A program made the translations under genes and the position numbers. 43,339 bases of DNA, from NCBI GenBank assembly GCA_903907175.1, contig CAIVNB010000026.1, positions 1-43,339 on the forward strand. The letters run 5' to 3'. The notes below the pieces were generated by a model. It did no database searches, was not told where the DNA came from, and saw only the letters and a list, made by a program, of their open reading frames with translations. The stretch is from an uncultured bacterium. Its GTDB lineage: Bacteria > Patescibacteriota > Minisyncoccia > Phycocordibacterales > UBA9973. Position 1 is the first letter of the stretch, and each line of letters starts with the position of its first letter. Positions 22,287 through 31,900 of this stretch are shown piece by piece.

Positions 22287-23447
22287 ATGCAAGGCGTTGA
22301 AATTTCCCATCTGAATGCCGCTATTAAAGCCGTTTTGATGGCATATTATGATTTAATGCATACAACTGTTGAAGATGCTCTTCGGCCAGTAGATGCATAT
22401 GGTAAAAAAGATACTCTTGGAATGGACGCAGGTCCAGAAATTACTATTTGTGAACAATTGAACAGATATGATTCTGGGGCTGTTGTTATCACGGAAGAAG
22501 CTGGGTTGAAGGGAATTAATTTTAATGATACATTTCGTCCTAGCGAACCGGAAACATTTAGAACAGTTTTTATTAGCGATCCGACTGACCGTTCTAACCA
22601 ATTAAAGGAATTTCTCGCTCAGTTTCCAAAAGAAATGAAAATTGGTGATATTTTTGGGAAACCAGACAATATCACTAAGTGGGAAGAAAAATTCAGTAAT
22701 CCAGCTTCTATAACCGGGGCATCCTCAGCAATTAGTTGTGTGAGACGTGGTGTCCCGATTTTTGCGGTAATTGTAAATTATATTACGCAAGAATTATTGG
22801 TATCATGTGCGGCCGGTAACAAAATTCTTAAATTACCAGACGAACGTCCAGATTTGATTGACCTCGATTATGTTCGCAAGAATGGTGAAGTCCTTTTGTT
22901 CCCAAATATCGATGGACAAATAACTAGCATGCAGCGTTTTGTAACATTCCTTGGAGATATTGGGAAGATCGGCTATCGTGAAAATTTCATTGACAGTGGC
23001 TTTATGAATGAAGAACAAATGAAAAAATTTCTTCATTACGGGAAACCCGGTGGCCCCTCAAGGGCACTTTATCTTTCTTCGATTCAGCCGAGAACGATAC
23101 CGATTGGATTTATTCTTGCAAATGGAGAAAAAATCAGTGAATGGATCCACTGGTTGTCATTTGTGAGATTTGCCCACAGTCTAAATGATGACAGCCAACC
23201 AGCCTTGATCCTTTATGAAGTTTTCCAGGATCGTCCATGGACAAAAGAAGGAGTATTAATGTCAACACCACCGAACTATAGTGTATTTAGGGAATACAAT
23301 GGGAAAATGTACATTGACACATCTTGGTTACTTAAAATGCCAAATCCTAGCAAACTCCGTTCTACTATTATTATTGCCCCATACGATAATCGTTGGGCAG
23401 TAAGAGCAAGCAGTCAGTTTGGCTATCGGCCAATTAAATTTAATTAA
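22287..23447 (+). CDS. Inositol-monophosphatase-superfamily-like protein (386 aa)
   Basis: Resembles the FIG/IMPase fold of metal-dependent sugar or inositol phosphatases. DTLGMDAGPEITICEQLNRYDSGAVVITEEAGL gives the E-E metal motif, and the later FISDPTDRSNQL corresponds to the DP(I/L)DGT motif, here with R-S in place of G-T. The C-terminal part (about 210-386) is not recognised and is longer than in usual IMPases. It has one of the few strong Shine-Dalgarno sequences in the window (AAGGAAGGAG, 22271-22280). The changed motif means catalytic activity is uncertain. A terminator follows. Confidence 0.6.
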   Translation: MQGVEISHLNAAIKAVLMAYYDLMHTTVEDALRPVDAYGKKDTLGMDAGPEITICEQLNRYDSGAVVITEEAGLKGINFNDTFRPSEPETFRTVFISDPTDRSNQLKEFLAQFPKEMKIGDIFGKPDNITKWEEKFSNPASITGASSAISCVRRGVPIFAVIVNYITQELLVSCAAGNKILKLPDERPDLIDLDYVRKNGEVLLFPNIDGQITSMQRFVTFLGDIGKIGYRENFIDSGFMNEEQMKKFLHYGKPGGPSRALYLSSIQPRTIPIGFILANGEKISEWIHWLSFVRFAHSLNDDSQPALILYEVFQDRPWTKEGVLMSTPPNYSVFREYNGKMYIDTSWLLKMPNPSKLRSTIIIAPYDNRWAVRASSQFGYRPIKFN

Positions 23448-23458
23448 TGCATAAGTAT

Positions 23459-23497
23459 AACCCTTTTGAAATTTAGCAATATTTCAGAAGGGTTTTT
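23459..23497 (+). terminator. Intrinsic terminator of the 22287 gene
   Basis: AACCCTTTTGAAAT / ATTTCAGAAGGGTT stem with one G-U pair, then T-rich run. Confidence 0.85.
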
Positions 23498-23519
23498 ATT
23501 TTTCCAAAATACTCATTCG

Positions 23520-23593
23520 AACATCATCCCAAGTTCGGAGCTCTTGATTTTTTTATTAATTATGTTATTGTACGAATAGTAACAGTTTTTTGA
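23520..23593 (+). repeat. 74-bp direct repeat carrying a promoter, copy 2
   Basis: Identical to 21587-21660 over 74 bp. It is located 92 nt before the 23686 gene. Confidence 0.85.
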
Positions 23594-23604
23594 CATTTGG
23601 TTTT

Positions 23605-23649
23605 ATTGGTTTTCGTAGAAGGTAAATTTTGTCTTTTACGAAGACCAAT
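23605..23649 (+). promoter_or_regulatory. 5'-leader hairpin of the 23686 gene
   Basis: ATTGGTTTTCGTAGAAG pairs with CTTTTACGAAGACCAAT, two non-standard pairs in 17, about 36 nt before the ATG. Confidence 0.6.
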
Positions 23650-23685
23650 TAAAACTTTTATAAAAACAATTTAAAATTCTGGAAA

Positions 23686-24099
23686 ATGAAAGATTTTTTC
23701 AACAAACAGGTACTCATAACTCTGTTTTTTGCAGTACTTGCTTATGCCGTGATTATTTCTCTTGCAGTGGGAATCGTTTTTCTTTGCAAGGATGTCTTTC
23801 TTCCTTATTTCGGAAAAGAACCCTTACCAAAAATTCTTTTTTTGTTAGGAATCATTTTTCTGAATGTGATAGTTTTCGCTGCGATGTGTATTATTCACAG
23901 CCGTTTAACAATCATTTCTTTCATAATTTTTTCTGTATTTATTTCTGCTTGTTTGCTTGTTGCAGGAATATCATCCTTCTTTGGGTTTCATATTAACAGC
24001 GTGGAAGTAATTTTTTCTTGGACGTCCTTCCTTTATGGGTTTCTGATGTTGATATGGAATTTCATACTTTTTGTTACACGATGTTCATCAGATAATTAA
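23686..24099 (+). CDS. Small four-helix membrane protein (137 aa)
   Basis: Not recognised. Four hydrophobic segments at about 9-33, 48-68, 72-95 and 108-130, with short loops and few charges. Its promoter is in the second 74-bp repeat and its leader has the hairpin at 23605-23649. It is followed 28 nt later by a 67-aa ORF and a terminator, suggesting a two-gene unit. An overlapping frame of 70 codons inside it is judged a shadow. Confidence 0.65.
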   Translation: MKDFFNKQVLITLFFAVLAYAVIISLAVGIVFLCKDVFLPYFGKEPLPKILFLLGIIFLNVIVFAAMCIIHSRLTIISFIIFSVFISACLLVAGISSFFGFHINSVEVIFSWTSFLYGFLMLIWNFILFVTRCSSDN

Positions 24100-24127
24100 A
24101 TTTCTAATCCGTTAAAAAGATAAAAAA

Positions 24128-24331
24128 ATGGAAACAAAGATCGGTGAATTAATCGGTTTAATTTTAAAAATCGACATTAATGCCTATCCTACTCAAATTT
24201 CAAGTCAAAAACAGATGGCTCTCTCAAGGGCAATGGACTTGAAATTGGATATTCTGAATTTGGTTAAACCCAAAAAATCTGAAGAACCGGAAATGCCCAA
24301 TATACCTGTTCCGGAAAGCCAGATAGCATGA
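24128..24331 (+). CDS. Small hypothetical protein (67 aa)
   Basis: Not recognised. Two predicted helices (IGELIGLILKIDINA; KQMALSRAMDLKLDILNLVK) followed by a Pro/Glu-rich tail (PKKSEEPEMPNIPVPESQIA). It lies between a membrane-protein gene and a clear terminator on the same strand, which supports its being real. Its start is preceded by an A-rich stretch rather than a Shine-Dalgarno. Confidence 0.55.
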   Translation: METKIGELIGLILKIDINAYPTQISSQKQMALSRAMDLKLDILNLVKPKKSEEPEMPNIPVPESQIA

Positions 24332-24351
24332 CTTGGTTTGCAAAACTTTTT

Positions 24352-24386
24352 AAAGCCGCATGATTTATATTATGTGGCTTTTTTAT
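24352..24386 (+). terminator. Intrinsic terminator after the 24128 gene
   Basis: AAAGCCGCAT / ATGTGGCTTT stem (24352-24361 with 24372-24381), then T-run. Confidence 0.88.
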
Positions 24387-24400
24387 TTCTTAATTAAGGT

Positions 24401-24455
24401 TTCCACTTCGTACATTCGCCCTGTTCAGCATCTTTAGCTTCAGACGGGGAGCCAG
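24401..24455. repeat. GC-rich intergenic block A
   Basis: Ends CGGGGAGCCAG like block B at 24984-25037 and begins with a similar TTYCAC run. It is upstream of a leaderless promoter. Function unknown. Confidence 0.4.
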
Positions 24456-24494
24456 AGATTTCGATTATTTTTTATAATGATTGTTTTTTTGTTG

Positions 24495-24500
24495 TATAAT
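24495..24500 (+). promoter_or_regulatory. -10 box of the SRPBCC gene
   Basis: TATAAT, 6 nt before the ATG at 24507; it decides against the in-frame ATG at 24477. Confidence 0.65.
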
Positions 24501-24506
24501 AGAACA

Positions 24507-24953
24507 ATGAAACATATTAGCTTAAAAGGTTCTTGGGTTATTAAAGCTCCCATTGATCAAGTTTTTAAAATTATTAGTGATTTTGAAAATATGCCAAAAA
24601 ATTTCCCAACTGTTGCAGAGTCATTAGTTATTACCAAGAAAGATGGCAATAAATTAGAAATTGATGCAAAGGCAAAGTCTTTTGGCACAGTGTTTCCAGT
24701 TAAAATGAAAACAGAGATTATTCCGAAGGTAGGATATATATCTGATAACGAGAATATAAAATTGGGCATATCTGGGCATGAAGAATTTTTAATGGAAGAA
24801 ATAGAAGAAGGAACGAGGATTAATTATGTTTATGAGGTTGATATTCACAATAAATGGCTAAGGATGATAGCGGGGCCACTTTTAGGTTCGTATTCAATGA
24901 AGTTTTGGAAAAAAGCTTTTATCGATAGATTAAAAGATATTGTAGAAAAATAA
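24507..24953 (+). CDS. SRPBCC / START-like (polyketide cyclase-type) protein
   Basis: A 148-aa ligand-binding fold: ISLKGSWVIKAPIDQVFKIISDFENMPKNFPTVAESLVI is the classical start of SRPBCC domains, followed by alternating strands (NKLEIDAKAKSF; FPVKMKTEII; NIKLGISGHEEFLMEEIEEGTRINYVYEVDI) and the long C-terminal helix (FWKKAFIDRLKDIV). It binds hydrophobic ligands or lipids in other bacteria; the ligand is unknown here. The start is set by the TATAAT 6 nt upstream. Monocistronic. Confidence 0.85.
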   Translation: MKHISLKGSWVIKAPIDQVFKIISDFENMPKNFPTVAESLVITKKDGNKLEIDAKAKSFGTVFPVKMKTEIIPKVGYISDNENIKLGISGHEEFLMEEIEEGTRINYVYEVDIHNKWLRMIAGPLLGSYSMKFWKKAFIDRLKDIVEK

Positions 24954-24983
24954 AGATTTTTATTTAATATTTCTTAAAAAAGT

Positions 24984-25037
24984 TTTCACCGCGTCCTCTC
25001 AGTCATGGCTTACGAGCGAGGCCAAACGGGGAGCCAG
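24984..25037. repeat. GC-rich intergenic block B
   Basis: GC-rich stretch in an A+T-rich gap, sharing CGGGGAGCCAG with block A and the words GTCCTC and GCGAGG with the mnmA inserts. Confidence 0.4.
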
Positions 25038-25078
25038 GTTTGTAATCATATATGATTTAAGTGTGATATCATTAATAA

Positions 25079-26320
25079 ATGAAGAAAATATTTGTTTTTA
25101 GTATTTTTTTAATATTAATAAGTTTTAGTATTTCTACTACAAAAGTTGCAAATGCCGTTTTGGCACCTTCGGTAATTTATACATATAAGTCATCATTGCA
25201 AGATATTTCTTGTACTGGTAATAATTGTGTTGCTGTTGGGAATAATGTGATATTACAATCAGTTAACAAGGGAGTAACATGGAAAATTGTATTATCAAAA
25301 AAAATATCATCTCCAAATGATGGTTCAAATTTAATGGATGTTGATTGTATATCAACCACTTGTGTTGCAGTAGGAGGAGGGGCAACTATAGTAAAAAGTT
25401 CTGATGGTGGTAAAAATTGGAAAATTATTGATAATTTTTTGGTCGCATTAAATGCAAATTCTTTTACTAGTTCCATCTCTGGAGTTAGTTGTATTGATAA
25501 AAATATATGTTATGCCATCGGTAAAAATTTTCATAACGGAGGTGACCTTACGAAATTCAGCAGTGCATTTGGGACAGTTATATTAAAAACAACAGATGGT
25601 GGATTGACTTGGAATGCTAATAAAATTGAAAAAGCAGTATTTAATTATCCCTTGCCAAGTCTTTTGCCGACTCTTGATTCTAGTAGGTTTGAATTAAAAT
25701 ATACGATTAATGATGAATTTCCACTTCACTTTATTAAAAAAATATTATGTAAAAATGAAATGGAATGTTTTGGCATAGGTGCACAAAGATCAATATTTCA
25801 TACCACTGATGGTTGGAAAACTGCTACACTACAACAATTTAAAATCGATGATCCTGTAAAAGTTTTAACCAATGGAGCCAATGATTTTAACAGTTCTGCA
25901 TATGTAGTAGATGGAAATATCGTGAATACTCCACAAAAAGTGGCTCGCTATGATTTTTCAGGTATTAGTTTTACCGGAGACGGAGGAGTAATAGTTGAAG
26001 ATATGGGTGATGGTACTCATTATATTTTTAAATCAACAGATAATGGCAATACTTGGAACAGTATAAATACTCCACTAACTTCATCTGCTAGAAATAGTGG
26101 AGGAAGAATTTCTTGTGTTGGTTCTACTTGCGTTATCGTTGCCCAAAATTTATCTGCAAAAAAAGTAGATATTCTCACAAGTTTGGATAATGGTAATATT
26201 TGGAAAGCAACGGCATTTAAAAAAGTAACTTCTATAGAAGGAACATCTTGTATAGATTCAAATAATTGTTTTGCTGTTGGAGATACAATTCCCAAAGGAG
26301 TAGTCATAAAAGTTAAATAA
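25079..26320 (+). CDS. Exported beta-propeller-like protein (Ycf48/BNR-type repeats)
   Basis: A 413-aa protein with a signal peptide (hydrophobic 4-20, then TTKVANA). The rest is made of repeats of the type (I/V)xC(x5-6)CxAVG...(T/S)xDGGxxW: SCTGNNCVAVG, DCISTTCVAVGGG with SSDGGKNW, SCIDKNICYAIG with TTDGGLTW, CKNEMECFGIG with TTDGW, SCVGSTCVIVA with STDNGNTW and SLDNGNIW, and SCIDSNNCFAVG. These Asp-box motifs are those of BNR/sialidase-like and Ycf48-type propellers; the paired cysteines probably form a disulfide in each blade. It is probably a cell-surface protein. A TATCAT box lies 6 nt before the ATG. Confidence 0.75.
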   Translation: MKKIFVFSIFLILISFSISTTKVANAVLAPSVIYTYKSSLQDISCTGNNCVAVGNNVILQSVNKGVTWKIVLSKKISSPNDGSNLMDVDCISTTCVAVGGGATIVKSSDGGKNWKIIDNFLVALNANSFTSSISGVSCIDKNICYAIGKNFHNGGDLTKFSSAFGTVILKTTDGGLTWNANKIEKAVFNYPLPSLLPTLDSSRFELKYTINDEFPLHFIKKILCKNEMECFGIGAQRSIFHTTDGWKTATLQQFKIDDPVKVLTNGANDFNSSAYVVDGNIVNTPQKVARYDFSGISFTGDGGVIVEDMGDGTHYIFKSTDNGNTWNSINTPLTSSARNSGGRISCVGSTCVIVAQNLSAKKVDILTSLDNGNIWKATAFKKVTSIEGTSCIDSNNCFAVGDTIPKGVVIKVK

Positions 26321-26463
26321 CCTAAGTACAGTTATGTGCTTAGGACACTTGCTCAAGCATCGTCATATATATTGAGTTCTTATTATAATGGGAGCATTTT
26401 TAGTTGGTGAAAGTCAGTTTTTTTATTTTAGTAGAAATCTTAACTCGTGATATAATTATTTGT

Positions 26464-27012
26464 ATGGAAAAATTAAAGTTCATTTTATTTTCAATTATTG
26501 TCTTGGTGATACTAGGGCTCGTGGGGTATTGGGCTTTCACTACGATACAAACAGGTGCTGATTTTTCAAAAAATCAAAAAATAAAACAACTTCAAACTGA
26601 AAATGAAAATTTAAATAAAGAGTTAAAAAATTTAAATGATGAACTCGGTATCTTAAAGTCCAAAGTAGAAGAACCTGCTCCAGTTGTTGTGGACAATACA
26701 ATTCCTCAGACAGAAAAAAAACCACCTTCTTCAATTTCTACATATAAATATCAAAGTTTTATAGATGATTTACAAAAACTTGTGGATGGTAACATTTCTA
26801 TGAAACTAAAATCTAGTGGTACGAGAGTGGGTACTTTGCAAGATTTTCTAAATATTTATAACAATACTTCAAATAAGATTGACAATGATTATGGTGTTAG
26901 TACTCAAAAAGCCATAATAGCTTTTCAAAAAGCTCAAGGGTTAAAAGCTGATGGTGAGGCTGGGGTAAGTACTTTCAAAAAAATGATTGACTGGCTTAAG
27001 AAACAAAACTAG
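26464..27012 (+). CDS. Membrane-anchored protein with coiled coil and peptidoglycan-binding domain
   Basis: A 182-aa protein. N-terminal membrane helix at about 6-28 (FILFSIIVLVILGLVGYWAF), then a coiled coil (KIKQLQTENENLNKELKNLNDELGILKSKVEE, about 38-68), a Pro-rich linker and a C-terminal PG_binding_1-like domain (LKSSGTRVGTLQDFLNIYN...YGVSTQKAIIAFQKAQGLKADGEAGVSTFKKM). It is likely to tether the membrane to the cell wall. TATAAT at 26451-26456 is 7 nt before this ATG, so the in-frame ATG at 26404 is rejected. Confidence 0.85.
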   Translation: MEKLKFILFSIIVLVILGLVGYWAFTTIQTGADFSKNQKIKQLQTENENLNKELKNLNDELGILKSKVEEPAPVVVDNTIPQTEKKPPSSISTYKYQSFIDDLQKLVDGNISMKLKSSGTRVGTLQDFLNIYNNTSNKIDNDYGVSTQKAIIAFQKAQGLKADGEAGVSTFKKMIDWLKKQN

Positions 27013-27050
27013 TTTTTATGGGTTTATTATTAAAGTGATATAATATATTT

Positions 27051-27488
27051 ATGAATAAACAAAAAATTGTTTACATGGTGCTTCGTTTTGTTATGGGTTT
27101 TATTTTTCTCTGGGCGTTTTTTGATAAAATTTTTGGTTTAGGATTTTCGACAACACCTGATAAATCATGGATCAATGGAGTTTCTCCAACCGCAGGCTTT
27201 CTTTCTTTTGCTACAAAAGGTCCTTTTACTGGGATTTTCCATGCTCTTGCAGGTGTGGCTATTGTTGATTGGTTGTTTATGCTCGGACTTCTTTTTATTG
27301 GATTAACTTTAGTGTTTAATAAATATATAAAATGGGGGTGTATTGCTGGATGTGTGATGTTGTTCTTTATGTATTTGTCCTTAATGCTTCCAGCGAACAA
27401 TCCAATTATTGACGAACATATTGTATATATCCTAGTTTTAATACTTATTGCATTAAGAAGTGAAGAACAACAGAAAGTCTCTAGTTAA
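27051..27488 (+). CDS. DoxX-like membrane protein
   Basis: A 145-aa protein with four membrane helices (about 5-25, 58-78, 82-102, 112-135). LRFVMGFIFLWAFFDKIFGLG at the N-terminus is the DoxX-type opening helix with an R and W/F pattern, followed by a long loop and paired helices. DoxX-family proteins are linked to quinone or thiosulfate redox chemistry, but most are uncharacterised. The start is supported by TATAAT at 27039-27044, 6 nt upstream. Confidence 0.75.
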   Translation: MNKQKIVYMVLRFVMGFIFLWAFFDKIFGLGFSTTPDKSWINGVSPTAGFLSFATKGPFTGIFHALAGVAIVDWLFMLGLLFIGLTLVFNKYIKWGCIAGCVMLFFMYLSLMLPANNPIIDEHIVYILVLILIALRSEEQQKVSS

Positions 27489-27546
27489 GGATTAAAAGAG
27501 AATGCTTTATCCTATTTTTATTTTTTAAGCGTGGTATAATTTAAAT

Positions 27547-28932
27547 ATGTTTAATTTTATTTCCTTAAATCTAAAAAAGGGAATTAATAAAATAGCTAGT
27601 AATCCTCAATTAATTTATACAATAGTTGTAGCGGTACTTATCACTGGTGCTTTTATTTTCATGGCCAATAGGTTTATAAGTATTGCTAATAACGCAGAAG
27701 AGCGTCTGATAAATGTACGTATTGGATCTTTGCAAGATGCTTTTGTCTCTTTTGCTCCTGATAAAATGGATGATTCAGCATATCTAAATCAGAAAATTAA
27801 GGATATTGTAAATACAAATGAAACTATAAGGAGCTTTAAAGTTGTTGTAAAAAATATAATCATTGATTCTGGTTCAGGAACAGCAGTACCTTCATATGTG
27901 ATTATTGCTTCAAACAATCCAAAGGAGATTGACAAAGTAGATGTTCAAGATTCATTCTTGTATACGTTAGCAACAAGCGATCCATCTAATTCCATGACTA
28001 TATCTCTCAACGAAAATGGTGAACGCTTATTTAGGACGGCTAGAGCTATTACTGACAACCTGGGTAATAATCTTGGGGTTGTAATGACCACACAGACTTT
28101 GTCTTTGGCTGACATGGCCATACAGGGAAGTATTGATAATAGTAAAATCTTACTTTTTGTAGTTATTGTGCTCATTCTCTTTTTATTTTTACGGCACTCG
28201 AAAATAATAGATTACATGGATTTATACAAGAGGTTAAAAGAGGTTGATCAATTAAAAGATGATTTCATTTCTATGGCTTCACATGAATTACGAACCCCAC
28301 TTACAATTATTCGAGGATATGCGGAATTTATAAATGAAGCGCCTGAGCTTTCTCTTCAGACGAAGGGGTTTGTATCAAAAATAGATATATCAACCAAAGA
28401 ACTCGATTCCTTGGTTGCTGATATTTTGGATGTTTCCAGAATTGAACAAGGGAGAATGCAATTTAAAATGGAAAGGTTAAATCCAACAGAAATGATAGAA
28501 AAGGTTGTAACTTCTTTTGGAATAACTGCAAAAGAAAAAGGATTAAATATTTCTTTTGATAAATCAAAAATAGAAGCTAGCCAATATATAAATATTGATC
28601 CAAAATCATTACAACAAATTCTAGTCAACCTAATAGGGAATGCTGTCAAATATACAGTAAAAGGGGAAGTCGTTGTTAAGCAATATAAAGAAAAAGAACA
28701 TTTATACATAAGGGTTGTAGATACAGGGCTTGGAATGAGCGAAGAAGAGAGGGTAAGGTTATTTGAAAAGTTTTATCGTATAAAAAATAAAGATACTGAG
28801 GAAATAAGAGGTACTGGATTGGGTTTATGGATAACAGCTCAGATGATAAAACAAATGAATGGTATAATATCTGTAGAATCTATAAAGGGAGTCGGTTCAC
28901 ATTTTGTAGTATCTTTTCCAATAATTAGTTAA
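27547..28932 (+). CDS. Membrane sensor histidine kinase
   Basis: A 461-aa kinase. A membrane helix at about 22-42, an external sensing region of ~155 residues with no recognised fold, a second helix at about 198-216, then HisKA with the phospho-acceptor histidine in SMASHELRTPLTIIRGY (about 246) and a complete HATPase: N box LVNLIGNAVKYT, G1 DTGLGMS, G2 GTGLGLWIT. No response regulator lies beside it. TATAAT at 27535-27540 precedes the ATG by 6 nt. The giant FN3 protein follows 50 nt downstream with its own TATAAT. Confidence 0.93.
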   Translation: MFNFISLNLKKGINKIASNPQLIYTIVVAVLITGAFIFMANRFISIANNAEERLINVRIGSLQDAFVSFAPDKMDDSAYLNQKIKDIVNTNETIRSFKVVVKNIIIDSGSGTAVPSYVIIASNNPKEIDKVDVQDSFLYTLATSDPSNSMTISLNENGERLFRTARAITDNLGNNLGVVMTTQTLSLADMAIQGSIDNSKILLFVVIVLILFLFLRHSKIIDYMDLYKRLKEVDQLKDDFISMASHELRTPLTIIRGYAEFINEAPELSLQTKGFVSKIDISTKELDSLVADILDVSRIEQGRMQFKMERLNPTEMIEKVVTSFGITAKEKGLNISFDKSKIEASQYINIDPKSLQQILVNLIGNAVKYTVKGEVVVKQYKEKEHLYIRVVDTGLGMSEEERVRLFEKFYRIKNKDTEEIRGTGLGLWITAQMIKQMNGIISVESIKGVGSHFVVSFPIIS

Positions 28933-28982
28933 TTTTATTATCAATATTATTTTTTGGTTTCTTAAAAAATTAATATAATTTT

Positions 28983-31900
28983 ATGAAAAAAATTAGTTCT
29001 GAATTTTTGTCTAAGAAATTAAAGCTTTTTGAAGTTTTAATTTTCTTTTCTATTTTAATAATTATTACCATAGTTGGAAGATCAATTTTTGCAGACGATG
29101 TTCCTGCCGCTCCGACAAATTTGACTGTAAATGGAACTCCAACTTCTACGGTTGTTTCGCTCCAGTGGGTAGATAATGCAAGCAACGAAGATAGGTTTAA
29201 TATCGATAGAAAATTAAGTACAGCAACAGATTGGACTTCTGTTACTCAAATTCAGCAACCAGATGTAACTTCTTATATTGATACATATAGTTTTGTTCCT
29301 GGAACTTCTTATGATTATCGAGTTCAAGCTTGTTTGTCAGGAACGGGATGTTCTGAATATACAGTACTTACTGGAGTTCAAATTCCAGTAGCAACACCGA
29401 TTCCTCCAACAGGGTTGGTACTAAACGGTACTCCAACATCTGTAACTGTTCCACTTATGTGGTCAGAAACTTCTACCGGTATATCATTTTTTGCTGTGGA
29501 AAGAAAAGTTACTGGGGCAACTTCAGATTTCATTCAAGTCGGTGCACCGACGGGTATGGTATATATTGACCAATACGCTTTTGTTCCAGGAACTTCTTAT
29601 GACTATCGAGTGAAAGCATGCATTTCAACTACCATGTGTTCTACATATAGTAGTGTTTTAACAGTTCAAATTCCAACGTCAGGTGGTGGTGGGACGCCTA
29701 CCCCTCCAACAAACTTAACGTACGGTGCTATAACATATTCAACCGTTCCACTTACATGGTCTGAAACTTCTACTGGCATACTATATTATGTTCTTGAAAG
29801 AAAATTAACATCAGGTTCTTCGTCTTTTTTACAAGTTGGTCAGCCAACAGGAATGTCATACACTGATACATATAGTTTTGTTCCTGGAACTTCTTACGAT
29901 TACCGAGTAAAAGCTTTTAATGGTTCAAATTATTCGGCGTACAGTAGTATTCTCTCAGTTATGATTCCAGGTGGTGGCAATAATCCACCCCCACCTCCTT
30001 CAACCTTAACTTATAATACAACTGGAACTATGCCACCAGTAATTCTTAACTGGACGATGCAGTCAGGCACGGGTATGAACATGTTTAATCTCCAGAAAAG
30101 AATAACTGGCACTTCGGCATTTTCTCCTATTGCATCCCTTGGATATTCTGTTTTGACATACACAGACGCAAATGTTGTTTCTGGAACGTCTTATGATTAT
30201 CAGATAAATGCATGTATGTCTGGAAATACAAATTGCTCCGCGTTTACGCAGTTGATTGGTGTTCAAGTTCCGGGCGGAGGGGGTGGGGGCATTCCAGCTG
30301 CGCCGACAAATCTTACTGCCACAGTCAATGGGAATAATGTTATCTTAAACTGGACCGACAATTCTTCTAATGAAGCAGGGTTTAAAATTTATCGTGGCCC
30401 GACTTGGACGGATATCGGCAATGTTGGTACGAACATAACAACCTTTACTGACGTGAACCGTCCAGCTGGTACTACTTGGACATATCACATCAATGCTTTT
30501 AATTCAAATAATGTTTATTCTCCGATTTCCAACGACGTTTCGGCTACCATTCCAACCGGTGGTGGTGGAGGAGGAACTCCAGTAGCGCCAACAGGACTCA
30601 TAATAAACGGAACTGTTACTTCTACTTCTGTTCCACTTATATGGACCGATAATTCTAGCATTGAAGATAGTTTTAAAATTTATAGAAGATTGGTATGCAC
30701 TCCTTCTTGTACTTACATGTTTCTTTCTTCAACAGCTTCTAATATAGTTACTTTTAGTGACACGACTGTTTCTCCAGGATTTTTTTACGATTATCAAGTG
30801 CAAGCTTGCTTGGGAACAAATTGTTCAAGTTATATTACTTTGACAGGAGTTTCAGTCCCGACTTCTGGTAATGGTCAAAATATTCCTAATCCACCGACAG
30901 GACTTGCTCTAAATGGAACTATAACTTCTAACTCAGTTCCACTTCACTGGACAGACAACTCTAATAATGAGGATAGTTTTAAAATTGAAAAGAAAATCAC
31001 TGGGTCAACTACAAACTTTGGCTATATTGGTCAAGTTGGAACTAGTATTACTAATTTTACTGATACGGTAGTTACGCCAGGTACATCATATGACTATCGC
31101 GTACAAGCATGTTTAAATAGTGTAGGTTGTTCAACATACTCTATATTATCAGGAATCTTAGTTCCAACATCAGGAAGTGGTGGTGGAAGCGGTAGTGGCA
31201 ACATACCTCTATCTCCATCAAATCTTGTACAAGCAAATACGACAACAGGAGTAGGTATTTCTCTACAATGGACAGATAATTCTAGCAACGAAGATAAATT
31301 TAATATTGAAAGGAAATTAAGTACAGCCAGTGTTTGGTCTACCCTTATTCAAATTCAACAACCAAATGTAACTTTTTATACAGATATGTCTGTTCTAGTG
31401 AATTTATCTTATGACTATCGTGTGCAGGCTTGTTTATCTGGAACCGGTTGCTCTCCATATGTTACTTTATCGGGTGTTTTAGTTCCAAATAATAATATGA
31501 ATTTTCCGTCTGTTACAGCTCCGACCTATACTTCTGTCCTTTATACATCAGTAATTTTAGGAGCAAGTGTAACTTCTTTGGGTACTTCTGCTTTATTGTT
31601 TCGTGGGACTTGTTTGGGAACTACACCTGCTCCAACGACAAATTGTATAGACGCATCTGGCACAGGGATTGGTACATTTACACATATCAGGACAGGGTTA
31701 ACAGCAGGTACTACATATTTCTTTCGTGGTTATGCGACAAATGCAAATGGTACAGCGTACTCTCAAGATAGTACATTTACGACTCTTAATATTTCCCCAA
31801 ATATTCCAGCTGCTCCAACGAATTTAATATTAAACAATATTTCAACTCCAGCATTTATGTCCATTTACTGGACAGACAATTCTAACAACGAAGACAAATT

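Noticed and set aside
23784..23996. Overlapping 70-codon frame inside the 23686 gene
   Set aside because: Same strand, other frame, Cys/Phe-rich low-complexity translation; the longer membrane-protein frame explains the region.
25177..26307. Antisense open frames in the propeller and FN3 genes
   Set aside because: They mirror low-complexity codon patterns of the plus-strand genes, show no protein motif, and lack start signals.
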